Assembly: GCA_013695905.1 (NCBI GenBank)
Contig: JACCZQ010000533.1
Coordinates: 1-11,455, forward strand
Length of the DNA: 11,455 nt
Direction of reading: 5' to 3'
From: Chthoniobacterales bacterium
Lineage (GTDB): Bacteria > Verrucomicrobiota > Verrucomicrobiia > Chthoniobacterales > UBA10450
The position numbers and the translations under genes are program-made. Within the stretch, counting starts at the first letter, position 1. Every line of letters starts with the position of its first letter. Below are positions 1-6,933 of the stretch, piece by piece. The notes under the pieces were generated by a model. It was not told the DNA's origin. It saw only the letters and a program-made list of their open reading frames with translations, and searched no databases.

Positions 1-1775
1 AGATAGCGCACCCCGAGCGCGCGCGCCTGCTCCCGCCAATCCGGCTCGCCGGTCATGAGGCGGCCGAGGCTCTGGTGCATCTCGTTGTAATCGAAGCCCT
101 GCGTCCAGAGGTGCCCGGGATAGCCGAGCACCACCCGCCGGCCCTGGAGGAGCAGCGGGTGATTGTAAGTGGGAAAGGCGGCGAAACGCGCCGTCGGCGG
201 CAGGCGGCGCACGGCTCCTCCCACGGCATCCAGCTCCGCCCGCTCCGCGATGGTGAAAGCGTCGCGTTTCCCGATGAGGCCGCCGAAGAGCGAGATAAAC
301 CCGGAGGCAAACAGCGCCACGCAGACGGCGACCCGCACCGGCACCGGCCAGCGCGCGAGCAGCTCCGACCAGAGGAACGGCACCACCAGCAGGTATGCCC
401 AGATGATGAGCTTGATGTTGTCCCACTCCCACGGAGCGGTTTTGACCAGACACGCGAAGAGAAAAAGGACGGCCGCGGGTGTGAGGAACGCGAGGGCCGG
501 GGAGGAGCGGAATTTTTCCAGCAGCGATGAAACCGGCGTGCGCGAGTCGTCGCCACCCGCCGCGTCAACTCCCGCCGGGCTGCGCACCGCGCGGTAAAGC
601 AACGTGCCAAGCAGCACCAGCACGAGCGGGATGAAGATTCCGAAGTTGAGGAGCCAGAACTGCAGGAACGGTGCTGCGAAGTCGCCGGTGTTCTGCACCC
701 AGCCCGGTTTCCACGCGAGGACGGAGCTGGCGCGGAAATGATCGGTGATCGTCCACATGAACAGAGTGGCGGGGAGAAACGCCGCCGCGACGACCGTCAA
801 GAGCTGCCGTCGCATCTCCGGCCGGCCGATGACGAAGAGAAACGCCGCCACCAGGCTCAGGGCGAGGAACGTGTGCACATGGAAGAGCGGCATCGACGCA
901 TACAGCGACAGCTCCAGCCAGAAGGGCAGCAACGAGACAGCGGCCAGCGCGTCGCGGTTGCTCTCGCGCGGCGGAAAGTATTTCGCCCGCCAATGGTAGA
1001 GCAGCAGCAGGCCAGCGGGTAAGGCGTAGAGCAGCCCTCGTTGCGTCACGAGCATGGTGAGCGGCAGACTTTTCCAGGCGATGCCGCTGTCCGCCTGGTA
1101 ATCAAGCAATTGCCAGCGCCGCAGAATTTCAAAGCCGGCCAGTCCGCCATTAAACAGAAATGCTGCGACCGCGAAATTGCCGCCCCAGCGGTAGAGCGCG
1201 TAAAAGCTGGCGAGCGAGCCGAGCAGCCCCGCCCAGACGAGGCCGCGGTTGATCTCGATGCCGTTCAGGAGCAGCAGCGCATTGAACAGATCAGTGCCGG
1301 CCGGGTAGCGCAGCTTGCTGAACGCGTGGATGGGATTTTCCGGCCAGAGCGGCACGCCGGAGGCGAAATTGTTGATGTAGGTGAGGTGCAGCGCGAGGTC
1401 GCCGAGATTGTGCGGCGACTGGATCTTCAGCTGATTGCCATCGATGTAGATGAGCCAGCAGAACGAGCGGAAGGCGAAGAACGCGAAAACGCCGGCGATG
1501 ATCCAGAAGCCGACATGCTTCGAATAACACACCGCCGGAGCTACCGGCGGGGTGTCGACATTTTCCTCGCCGTTCGCCTCGTTCGCTTCGTCAGCGGCGG
1601 GCCGACCCGGCGGCGCCGGGCGCGTCTGGCGAAACGCCACCACCGCCACGACCAGCGCAAACACGACGGCGAAGCCCGCCAGGAACCGGGTGAGACCGTT
1701 CGCCAGCACGCCGAGCAGCAGCGCGCTCATGGTGGCGAAGTTGACGAAGGTGAGCCCCGCCGCCAGCCACTTCAT
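1..1775 (-). CDS. Polytopic membrane protein, GT-C-like, partial (runs off left edge)
   Basis: Read on the minus strand, an ATG at 1775-1773 opens a frame of 591 complete codons without a stop up to the window edge, so the C-terminus is missing. Hydrophobic segments lie near residues 5-25, 31-48, 88-110, 162-190, 200-215, 238-262, 278-315, 325-343, 368-395, 427-445, 455-475 and 482-502. A soluble tail follows from about 503. An Ala/Glu/Asn/Pro-rich linker at about 50-82 separates the first two helices from the rest. Visible motifs are HNLGDLALHLTY (122-133), PLWPENPIH (142-150) and GYPGHLWTQGFDYNEM (551-566). The layout of many helices followed by a soluble segment is typical of GT-C glycosyltransferases and YfhO-like proteins, but I do not recognise the family. 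The start overlaps the stop of the Agl23-like gene as ATGA, which implies translational coupling and a shared role in surface glycan assembly. A lipid-linked sugar transferase is the best guess, with low certainty on function and high certainty that it is coding. Confidence 0.85.
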   Translation of the reverse strand, partial: MKWLAAGLTFVNFATMSALLLGVLANGLTRFLAGFAVVFALVVAVVAFRQTRPAPPGRPAADEANEANGEENVDTPPVAPAVCYSKHVGFWIIAGVFAFFAFRSFCWLIYIDGNQLKIQSPHNLGDLALHLTYINNFASGVPLWPENPIHAFSKLRYPAGTDLFNALLLLNGIEINRGLVWAGLLGSLASFYALYRWGGNFAVAAFLFNGGLAGFEILRRWQLLDYQADSGIAWKSLPLTMLVTQRGLLYALPAGLLLLYHWRAKYFPPRESNRDALAAVSLLPFWLELSLYASMPLFHVHTFLALSLVAAFLFVIGRPEMRRQLLTVVAAAFLPATLFMWTITDHFRASSVLAWKPGWVQNTGDFAAPFLQFWLLNFGIFIPLVLVLLGTLLYRAVRSPAGVDAAGGDDSRTPVSSLLEKFRSSPALAFLTPAAVLFLFACLVKTAPWEWDNIKLIIWAYLLVVPFLWSELLARWPVPVRVAVCVALFASGFISLFGGLIGKRDAFTIAERAELDAVGGAVRRLPPTARFAAFPTYNHPLLLQGRRVVLGYPGHLWTQGFDYNEMHQSLGRLMTGEPDWREQARALGVRY

Positions 1776-3409
1776 GGGCTCTCCAAATTGCTGCTGCCGC
1801 CCACGAAATCGGGCACCTGCCCCTTGAAGAAATCCTTAAAGACTCGCGCGCTCAGGTAGAGCTTCGAAGTGTCCTGATAGGGCCGGATGGTGAGCGGCAT
1901 CGTGTAATAGGCGTCCGTCAGCTGGCTCTCCACGGTTTCGATTTTATCCTCCTGCACGAGGAGGAAAGCGGCGTCGAGCTTGGTGGGCAGATTGTCGCGT
2001 TCGTAGTAGCCGATCTTCGTGAAATCTCCCAGGCTCCACGGGAACGGGTAAGCGCTCTGGCGGATCATGTGGCCGACGAGCTGGTAAGCCCGCGGATCTT
2101 TGCGCGCGAGAGTCAGCAGCGGGTCGGTGAGCCTGTCGATGTCATTATACGTCTGCACATAGACGTAAGGCTCGGTGTCGGTGGTGGCCTTGTAGAAGTT
2201 GATGCGGATCGACAAGACCAGCGACGCGGCGACGACGAGTCCGGCCACGATCTGCCCCGTGCGCCGGAGATGCCGCGGCAGTAGAAGCACGCCGAGCCCG
2301 AAGATGAAGAGCAGCGGCCAGACGAAGCTGATGATGCACCACGGCGTCTTATACGGAACGATGCTGTAGGCCATCAACGTCCCGACCCCGTAGATGGCGA
2401 GGTAGCGGAGGTGGACGTTGCGGAACCACAGCGTCAACAGCGAAACCAGGAGACCGACCGCGATCACCGGCTCATAGCGCCCGGTCAGCATCAGCCAGTA
2501 ATACCAGGGCTTCTCGTGGCCATTGCCCTCCTTCCCGGTGCGGAACCACGCCTCGAACGTCTCGTACAATCCCAGCACGCCCTTCCAGTTCATGAACGTG
2601 CCGCTGTAGAAGAAGACCAGCGCCGCCAGCCCGGTGCCGAGCACCACCACCATATCCACGAAGTTCCAACGTTGCGGCGCGGGCCCGGCGTCTTCGGCGC
2701 GGACCATCCGGTGCGTGATCCAGGCGACGGGGAACGCCAGTAGCGCACAGCCGAGATGGATGATGTAGGTCTCCTTCGTCAGCACCATGCCGAAGAACCC
2801 CATCCCGGCGCACCACAGGTATCCCCGCGTCCCGAATTTCCAGAGTCCCAGCAAGCCGAGGATGAACAGCATCGAGAACAAGACCAGCCAGACCTCGTGG
2901 ATTGAGTAACGTCCGTAGAAGACAAACGCCGGCGACACCGCCATGGCCAGCGCCGCCCAGCGACTGACCTTGCGACCTGCCAGTGGCTCGAAGTTCAGCG
3001 TGAGCTTAATGCAGAAAATGCTGGCCAACACCACGGGCAGCCGGAGCGCCCAGAGATTCCGCCCGAAGAGCGTCTGCGACAGGAAGAGCACGTAGAAATG
3101 AAAGGGCCCGTGGTAGTTCGTCGGGTCGTATCTGTAGAAGCCGTTCTTCGTCATCTGATCGACGAACCAGCCGTTGATGCCTTCGTCGAAGTGCGGCGGC
3201 TTGACCGCGAGGAACAGGAGCCGCAGAAACGCGCCGAGGGCGATGATCATCCACGGGGTCCAATCGATCTCGGCCGCGCGGCTCCGGAAGTCGTCGCGCC
3301 GGTCTGGTCGTGCCGGAGAATCCGCGCGCGCTGCGGCGGCCGTCGTGGCAGGGCGGGTGGAGGAGCGGGTGGTGGTGCGCTTTTTCGTGCGCGGCGGCTT
3401 TGGCTTCAT
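1772..3409 (-). CDS. Agl23/TIGR03663-like GT-C membrane protein
   Basis: 545 aa. It resembles the 'flippase activity-associated protein Agl23' family (TIGR03663), which belongs to the PMT/GT-C superfamily. Those proteins use polyprenyl-phosphate sugars on the outer face of the membrane or assist flipping of lipid-linked sugars. Residues 1-50 form a Lys/Arg/Thr/Ala-rich, probably disordered cytoplasmic tail. The first helix is about 52-69, followed by the signature PHFDEGINGWF (72-82) with acidic pair D75-E76, then YRYDPTNYHGPFHFY (92-106). Further motifs are RYSIHEVW (167-174), LTKETY (210-215) and YKTPWC (353-358). About ten helices run to roughly 402, and a soluble extracytoplasmic tail of about 140 residues follows. 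No clear Shine-Dalgarno sequence precedes the ATG. It is divergent from rmlB across 131 nt and coupled by ATGA to the next membrane protein. This fits glycan assembly using dTDP-rhamnose or another activated sugar. The family call is confident; the substrate cannot be read from the sequence. Confidence 0.85.
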   Translation of the reverse strand: MKPKPPRTKKRTTTRSSTRPATTAAAARADSPARPDRRDDFRSRAAEIDWTPWMIIALGAFLRLLFLAVKPPHFDEGINGWFVDQMTKNGFYRYDPTNYHGPFHFYVLFLSQTLFGRNLWALRLPVVLASIFCIKLTLNFEPLAGRKVSRWAALAMAVSPAFVFYGRYSIHEVWLVLFSMLFILGLLGLWKFGTRGYLWCAGMGFFGMVLTKETYIIHLGCALLAFPVAWITHRMVRAEDAGPAPQRWNFVDMVVVLGTGLAALVFFYSGTFMNWKGVLGLYETFEAWFRTGKEGNGHEKPWYYWLMLTGRYEPVIAVGLLVSLLTLWFRNVHLRYLAIYGVGTLMAYSIVPYKTPWCIISFVWPLLFIFGLGVLLLPRHLRRTGQIVAGLVVAASLVLSIRINFYKATTDTEPYVYVQTYNDIDRLTDPLLTLARKDPRAYQLVGHMIRQSAYPFPWSLGDFTKIGYYERDNLPTKLDAAFLLVQEDKIETVESQLTDAYYTMPLTIRPYQDTSKLYLSARVFKDFFKGQVPDFVGGSSNLESP

Positions 3410-3540
3410 CGAGGTTTAGAAGTCTGCCGGCGAACGCGGGCGACGCTCAGGCGGCGCGGTCAATGTGATCATCGAAGTGCTGCGGGAGCGACGGAAATTC
3501 CGCTCGCGCACCACCGGCAGCACTGTTAGTACGCGCTGCA

Positions 3541-4530
3541 ATGCGCATTCTTGTGACAGGCGGCTGTGGCTTCATCGGGAGCAACTTTATTCGGTATATT
3601 CTGGAACATTACAAGCCGGCTTCCGTGAGCAATGTGGATGTGCTCACCTACGCCGGGAATATGGCTAACCTCGACGGCGTGGTGGAGGAGCACGGCGACC
3701 GCTACGAGTTTTTCAAGGCCGACATCGCGAATGCCGACCAGATGGATGCCCTGATGACGGAGCACCGCTTCTACGCGATCGTGAATTTCGCCGCGGAGTC
3801 GCACGTGGACCGCAGCATTAATTCGCCGCAAAATTTCATCCACACGAACGTCGTTGGGACCAGCGTGCTGCTGGATTGCGCCCGGCGCCACGGTGTGCAG
3901 CGGTTTGTGCAAATCTCGACCGACGAGGTTTATGGCTCGTTAGGCGAAACCGGTCGTTTCACCGAGCAGTCACCGCTTGAACCCAGCTCCCCCTATTCCG
4001 CGAGCAAGACCGGCGCCGACCTGCTGGCCCTCGCCTGCCACAAGACGTTCGGCCAGGATGTGGTCGTCACCCGCTGCTCGAACAATTACGGGCCCTATCA
4101 ATTTCCCGAGAAATTGATCCCGCTCATGATCATCAAAGCGATGCGCGACGAGCCGCTCCCGGTGTATGGCGATGGCCGGAACGTGCGCGACTGGATCCAC
4201 GTGGAGGATCACTGCGCCGGGATCATCGCCGCGTTATTCGAAGGCAAAGCCGGCACCGTCTACAACTTCGGCGGCAACAGCGAGATGGTGAACATCGACG
4301 TGGTGAAGCTGATCCTCGACAAGCTCGGCAAGTCCCACAGCCTCATCTCCTACGTCACCGACCGCCTCGGCCACGACCGCCGCTACGCGATCGACAGCTC
4401 CTTTGCCGAGCGCGAGCTAAACTGGAAGCCGCTCCACAACTTCAAAGAGGGGCTGGAGAGCACCAGCGACTGGTATTTGAACAACAAAGGCTGGTGGGAA
4501 GCGCTCCTGGAGCGCGCCGGCAGGTACTAG
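3541..4530 (+). CDS. rmlB (rfbB): dTDP-glucose 4,6-dehydratase
   Basis: 329 aa, close to the usual RmlB length of 330-360. It converts dTDP-glucose to dTDP-4-keto-6-deoxyglucose with tightly bound NAD in the cytoplasm, the second step of dTDP-L-rhamnose synthesis. It is an extended SDR protein. The NAD-binding motif TGGCGFIG is at 6-13 (G7, G10, G13), FAAESHVDRS is at 83-92 and STDEVYG at 126-132. Within this, T127, D128 and E129 match the Thr/Asp/Glu catalytic set of RmlB. SPYSASKTGAD (150-160) supplies Y152 and K156. NNYGPYQFPEKLIP (181-194) and GDGRNVRDW are the usual nucleotide-sugar contacts. The start at 3541 gives the standard N-terminus. No Shine-Dalgarno sequence is visible. A weak extended -10-like TGTTAGTAC at 3524-3532 would place the transcript start almost at the ATG. 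It is followed by the secreted dockerin-like gene rather than by rmlA, rmlC or rmlD. Confidence 0.95.
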   Translation: MRILVTGGCGFIGSNFIRYILEHYKPASVSNVDVLTYAGNMANLDGVVEEHGDRYEFFKADIANADQMDALMTEHRFYAIVNFAAESHVDRSINSPQNFIHTNVVGTSVLLDCARRHGVQRFVQISTDEVYGSLGETGRFTEQSPLEPSSPYSASKTGADLLALACHKTFGQDVVVTRCSNNYGPYQFPEKLIPLMIIKAMRDEPLPVYGDGRNVRDWIHVEDHCAGIIAALFEGKAGTVYNFGGNSEMVNIDVVKLILDKLGKSHSLISYVTDRLGHDRRYAIDSSFAERELNWKPLHNFKEGLESTSDWYLNNKGWWEALLERAGRY

Positions 4531-4571
4531 CGGCGAAGCAGCGAACGAATACCCTGGTGCGATTTATCAGG

Positions 4572-4599
4572 TTGTGTGCTTTTCCACTTCTGCTACAAG
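4572..4599 (+). promoter_or_regulatory. Candidate promoter for the dockerin-like gene
   Basis: TTGTGT at 4572-4577, a 16-nt spacer and TACAAG at 4594-4599, with an upstream TG (TGCTACAAG) as in an extended -10. The predicted transcript start falls only a few bases before the ATG at 4609, and there is no Shine-Dalgarno sequence, so the message could be nearly leaderless. The 10-mer TTCTGCTACA (4588-4597) recurs exactly before rmlD at 5981-5990. The match to consensus is modest. Confidence 0.3.
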
Positions 4600-4608
4600 C
4601 TGCGGGTA

Positions 4609-5925
4609 ATGAACCCCCGCTCCCATTCTCGGTCCGCGCGTGCAACGGTCGTGCTGCTCGCGCTCCTTCTCACTGCCGCCAGCAGTTTCGGCCAGACAGT
4701 TGGCAGCTTCGCCCACGCCAAGATCCAGAATTATCTCCAGGCGAGTTCGAGCGCGCCGATTCTCGATTCCACGCAGCCGTTCCAATTCGGCTCGTTCGTC
4801 GCCCGGGGTACGGCGACGATCGCCAGCGCCACTCTCACTTTCCCGGGCACGGCCAGCCCGCGCTCTTACACGTCGGTGGGCGCCGGCAGCGTCTTCACGA
4901 TTCTCGACACTTTCACTACGGCTGCGCAGCTCGACGCCGCCTACGGCACCGGTACTTACAATCTGACCGTCAACACCGACGCGGGTGCCTTCTCCCGCTC
5001 GATGTCGCTGCTTTTCTCCTTCTTCGGGTTTCCTACAGTCCCGCGGCTGACAGTGCCTGCGGCCGATTGGCAGAATGGCGTTCTCGTGATCGACTCGACG
5101 ATCGACTACACGTTTACCTGGGCTGCCTTTTCGGGCGCGCAGGTGAATGATCTCATCCAGTTGGTCATTTACAATTCCCCGGTGGCCCCAGCCCCTTTTC
5201 CGGGGACACAGACCTCCTACGTGGTCCCGGCTGGCAGCTTGCAGCCCGGCACAGAATACGCCGCTGATCTCGCGTTTGTGCGTGTGATCAATCTGACCGC
5301 GGCGGATGCCGATTTCGGCCAGGGCTTCGGCGCGCGGGTGAGCAACACCGGTTTCACGATCCGGACTCTCGCTCCCGCGCTCGCACTCGTATCAGCCCTT
5401 TCCCGCAAGGAACACGGCTCCGGCGCAGGTATCTACGACATCGAGCTCCCGCTCTCCGGCACGCCGGGCGTGGAATGCCGCGCCGGTGGCGCAGGTGGCG
5501 ATCACCTCCTTGTCTTCACGTTCAGCAATCCCGTGGTGAGCGGCACCGCCACCGTCACGGGCGGGACAGGCAACATCGCGAGCACACCTGTTCTTAACGG
5601 CAACACGATGGCGGTCGCCCTCACCGGTGTGGCGAATGCGCAGACGGTCACCGTCACGTTGTCCGGAGTCACCGACAGTTTCGCGCAAGTATTGCCCGAC
5701 AATGCGGTGACGGTGGCGTTCCTGCTCGGCGATGTGAACGGCAACCTCTCGGTGAACGCCGCCGACATCGGGCTGACGAAGTCGCAATCGGGCGTCGCGG
5801 TCGGGGCGGGAAACTTCCGCGCGGACGTGAATGTAAACGGAGCGATCAACGCGGCGGACGTCGGCCAGGTGAAGGCGCAATCCGGAACCTTCGTGCCGAC
5901 CTCCTCGAAGGCGGAGATCCGGTAA
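4609..5925 (+). CDS. Secreted protein with C-terminal dockerin-like Ca-binding repeats
   Basis: 438 aa from the ATG at 4609. An in-frame GTG at 4576 would add 11 residues, but the ATG start places a standard signal peptide at the N-terminus: basic n-region 4-11, hydrophobic core 13-22, cleavage near SFGQ-TV (26-30). The mature part is rich in Ala, Thr, Ser, Val and Gly, looks beta-rich, and has a single Cys (in VECR). Near the C-terminus, a SRKEHGSGAGIYDIELPL stretch leads into a beta domain (VFTFSNPVVSGTATVTGG). Then come two dockerin-type calcium loops of the DxNxNxxxNxxD form: D375-D386 (DVNGNLSVNAAD) and D406-D417 (DVNVNGAINAAD), 31 residues apart. I remember this C-terminal module from many large Verrucomicrobia exoproteins. 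The protein is probably exported and surface-bound or released; its ligand is unknown. It lies between rmlB and rmlD, 78 nt after rmlB. No enzymatic motif is visible. Confidence 0.85.
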   Translation: MNPRSHSRSARATVVLLALLLTAASSFGQTVGSFAHAKIQNYLQASSSAPILDSTQPFQFGSFVARGTATIASATLTFPGTASPRSYTSVGAGSVFTILDTFTTAAQLDAAYGTGTYNLTVNTDAGAFSRSMSLLFSFFGFPTVPRLTVPAADWQNGVLVIDSTIDYTFTWAAFSGAQVNDLIQLVIYNSPVAPAPFPGTQTSYVVPAGSLQPGTEYAADLAFVRVINLTAADADFGQGFGARVSNTGFTIRTLAPALALVSALSRKEHGSGAGIYDIELPLSGTPGVECRAGGAGGDHLLVFTFSNPVVSGTATVTGGTGNIASTPVLNGNTMAVALTGVANAQTVTVTLSGVTDSFAQVLPDNAVTVAFLLGDVNGNLSVNAADIGLTKSQSGVAVGAGNFRADVNVNGAINAADVGQVKAQSGTFVPTSSKAEIR

Positions 5926-5936
5926 TTTTCCTGGCC

Positions 5937-5955
5937 GCCGGAAAGTATTTCCGGC
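5937..5955 (+). repeat. Intergenic hairpin 1 (GCCGGAAA-GTA-TTTCCGGC)
   Basis: Perfect 8-bp inverted repeat with a 3-nt loop, starting 11 nt after the stop of the secreted protein. No T-run follows, so it is not a textbook intrinsic terminator. It could stabilise the mRNA 3' end or be part of a tandem hairpin terminator with the next one. Confidence 0.6.
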
Positions 5956-5958
5956 AGA

Positions 5959-5977
5959 CGTGTCGCCGAACGGCACG
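5959..5977 (+). terminator. Intergenic hairpin 2, possible weak terminator
   Basis: CGTGTCG and CGGCACG pair over 7 bp (one G-T pair) around the loop CCGAA. CCTTTCT follows, a short pyrimidine tract. Together with the hairpin 3 nt upstream, it fits weak transcription termination between the dockerin-like gene and rmlD. The T-tract is poor, so this is tentative. Confidence 0.35.
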
Positions 5978-5980
5978 CCT

Positions 5981-5992
5981 TTCTGCTACATG
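5981..5992 (+). promoter_or_regulatory. Candidate extended -10 promoter for rmlD
   Basis: TTCTGCTACATG contains a TGnTACATG extended -10-like element (TG at 5984-5985, hexamer 5987-5992). Initiation would fall near 5998-6000. No -35 is recognisable. The same 10-mer, TTCTGCTACA, precedes the dockerin-like gene at 4588-4597. Confidence 0.25.
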
Positions 5993-6010
5993 ACAGCGTG
6001 CCAGAAGAGC

Positions 6011-6014
6011 AGGA
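6011..6014 (+). promoter_or_regulatory. Ribosome binding site deciding the rmlD start
   Basis: AGGA lies 7 nt upstream of the GTG at 6022. The alternative in-frame GTG at 5998 has no Shine-Dalgarno-like sequence. This favours 6022, which also gives the family-standard N-terminus. Confidence 0.5.
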
Positions 6015-6021
6015 TACAGCG

Positions 6022-6903
6022 GTGAAGGTGGCGATCGCCGGCGCAGGCGGCCGATTGGGTGCGGCGCTCGCCCGCCTCTACAGCTTGCATTACGAGGTGC
6101 GCGCGTTCACGCGCCCGGAGCTCGATCTCGCCGCGCCGGAGCAACTGCGCGAGTCGTTAGGCAACACCGCCTTCGATGTTCTGATCAACTGCGCCGCGCA
6201 GACCAATGTCGATCGCTGCGAGACGGAGCAGGAGGAGGCGTTCGCCATCAACGCCATCGCCCCGGGTGTGCTGGCGGACAGTTGCAATGCGAGAGGGGCG
6301 CGGCTGATTCACATCAGCACCGATTACGTTTTCGATGGCGGAGCGTCGCAGCCTTACACCGAGGAGGACGAGGCGAAGCCAATCAGTGTCTATGGCGCGT
6401 CGAAGCTCGCGGGGGAAGAGCGCGTGCGGGCCGCAGGTGAGCAGCACGTGGTCGCGCGCGTCTCGTGGGTGTTTGGCCCGGATCGGCCGAGCTTTCTCGA
6501 CGCGATCATCAAACGAGCCCGCGAGGAGGAGCAGGTGGAGGCGATTGCCGACAAAATCTCCACCCCCACCTACACTGTCGACACCGCCGACCTGCTGCGC
6601 CCGTTTCTGGATTCCACCACGCCCGGCGGCGTATATCACCTCACCAATGAGGGCGCTTGCACGTGGCAGGAGTATGGGCAGTGGGGCCTCGACTGCTGCC
6701 GGCGTGAGGGAATTCCGCTGCGCGCGGAGGTGGTCGGTCCACTCGCTCTCGCCGACATGAAAAACTTCATCGCGCGGCGCCCGGTTTACACCGCTCTCTC
6801 GATTGCAAAATACCAGCAGGTCACCGGCCGCAGGCCACGCAGCTGGCGGGCGGCGGTCGCCGCCTACGTGCGCGACCATCTGGCGCCACGTGCGGAGGTT
6901 TGA
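6022..6903 (+). CDS. rmlD (rfbD): dTDP-4-dehydrorhamnose reductase
   Basis: 293 aa from GTG 6022, chosen for the AGGA 7 nt upstream and because MKVAIAGAGGRLG aligns with the usual RmlD start. GTG 5998 would add 8 residues. It performs the NAD(P)H-dependent last step of dTDP-L-rhamnose synthesis in the cytoplasm. The Rossmann motif GAGGRLG is at 7-13. STDYVFDG (99-106) and YGASK (124-128) supply T100, Y124 and K128, the SDR catalytic residues. NCAAQTNVDRCE (56-67) and ARRPVYTALS near the C-terminus are typical of the family, and about 300 aa is the normal length. It is the second rhamnose gene here after rmlB, separated by the secreted protein. rmlA and rmlC must be elsewhere or beyond the window if the pathway is complete. 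Its stop codon at 6901-6903 overlaps a TTGACA that may serve the next gene. Confidence 0.93.
   Translation: MKVAIAGAGGRLGAALARLYSLHYEVRAFTRPELDLAAPEQLRESLGNTAFDVLINCAAQTNVDRCETEQEEAFAINAIAPGVLADSCNARGARLIHISTDYVFDGGASQPYTEEDEAKPISVYGASKLAGEERVRAAGEQHVVARVSWVFGPDRPSFLDAIIKRAREEEQVEAIADKISTPTYTVDTADLLRPFLDSTTPGGVYHLTNEGACTWQEYGQWGLDCCRREGIPLRAEVVGPLALADMKNFIARRPVYTALSIAKYQQVTGRRPRSWRAAVAAYVRDHLAPRAEV
6894..6898 (+). promoter_or_regulatory. GGAGG, possible RBS for an alternative GTG start of the DUF1573 gene
   Basis: GGAGG inside the 3' end of rmlD lies 11 nt before a GTG at 6910 that is in frame with the DUF1573 gene. If used, the protein gains eight N-terminal residues, including a Cys. The ATG at 6934 has no Shine-Dalgarno sequence of its own, so the start remains unsettled. 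Confidence 0.35.
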
Positions 6904-6928
6904 CACAAGGTGCGTAAGCCTCTTTGCT
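6900..6928 (+). promoter_or_regulatory. Candidate promoter for the DUF1573 operon
   Basis: A consensus -35, TTGACA (6900-6905), overlaps the rmlD stop codon. A 17-nt spacer leads to TTTGCT (6923-6928), a poor -10. Initiation would fall near the ATG at 6934, suggesting a leaderless message if real. Only the -35 is convincing. Confidence 0.22.
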
Positions 6929-6933
6929 TCACC

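Noticed and set aside
1041..1859. 272-codon plus-strand open frame
   Set aside because: It lies over the partial membrane protein and the 3' end of the Agl23-like gene. It is highly charged, with no recognisable fold, while the minus strand encodes continuous membrane helices.
3301..3410. GC-rich low-complexity stretch considered as a tandem repeat
   Set aside because: It encodes the Ala/Arg/Thr-rich tail of the Agl23-like protein; no regular repeat unit is visible.
3410..3540. Dyad GAGCG-(AC)-GGAA...TTCCGCTC around 3487-3504 as an operator in the divergent promoter region
   Set aside because: The arms need bulges to pair and no clear symmetrical site results. I could not support it beyond a GGAA/TTCC core.
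4494..5150. 218-codon plus-strand frame overlapping the end of rmlB and the secreted protein; considered as evidence of a frameshift
   Set aside because: The 438-aa frame runs unbroken from signal peptide to dockerin loops, and the other frame is Arg-rich with no homology-like pattern.
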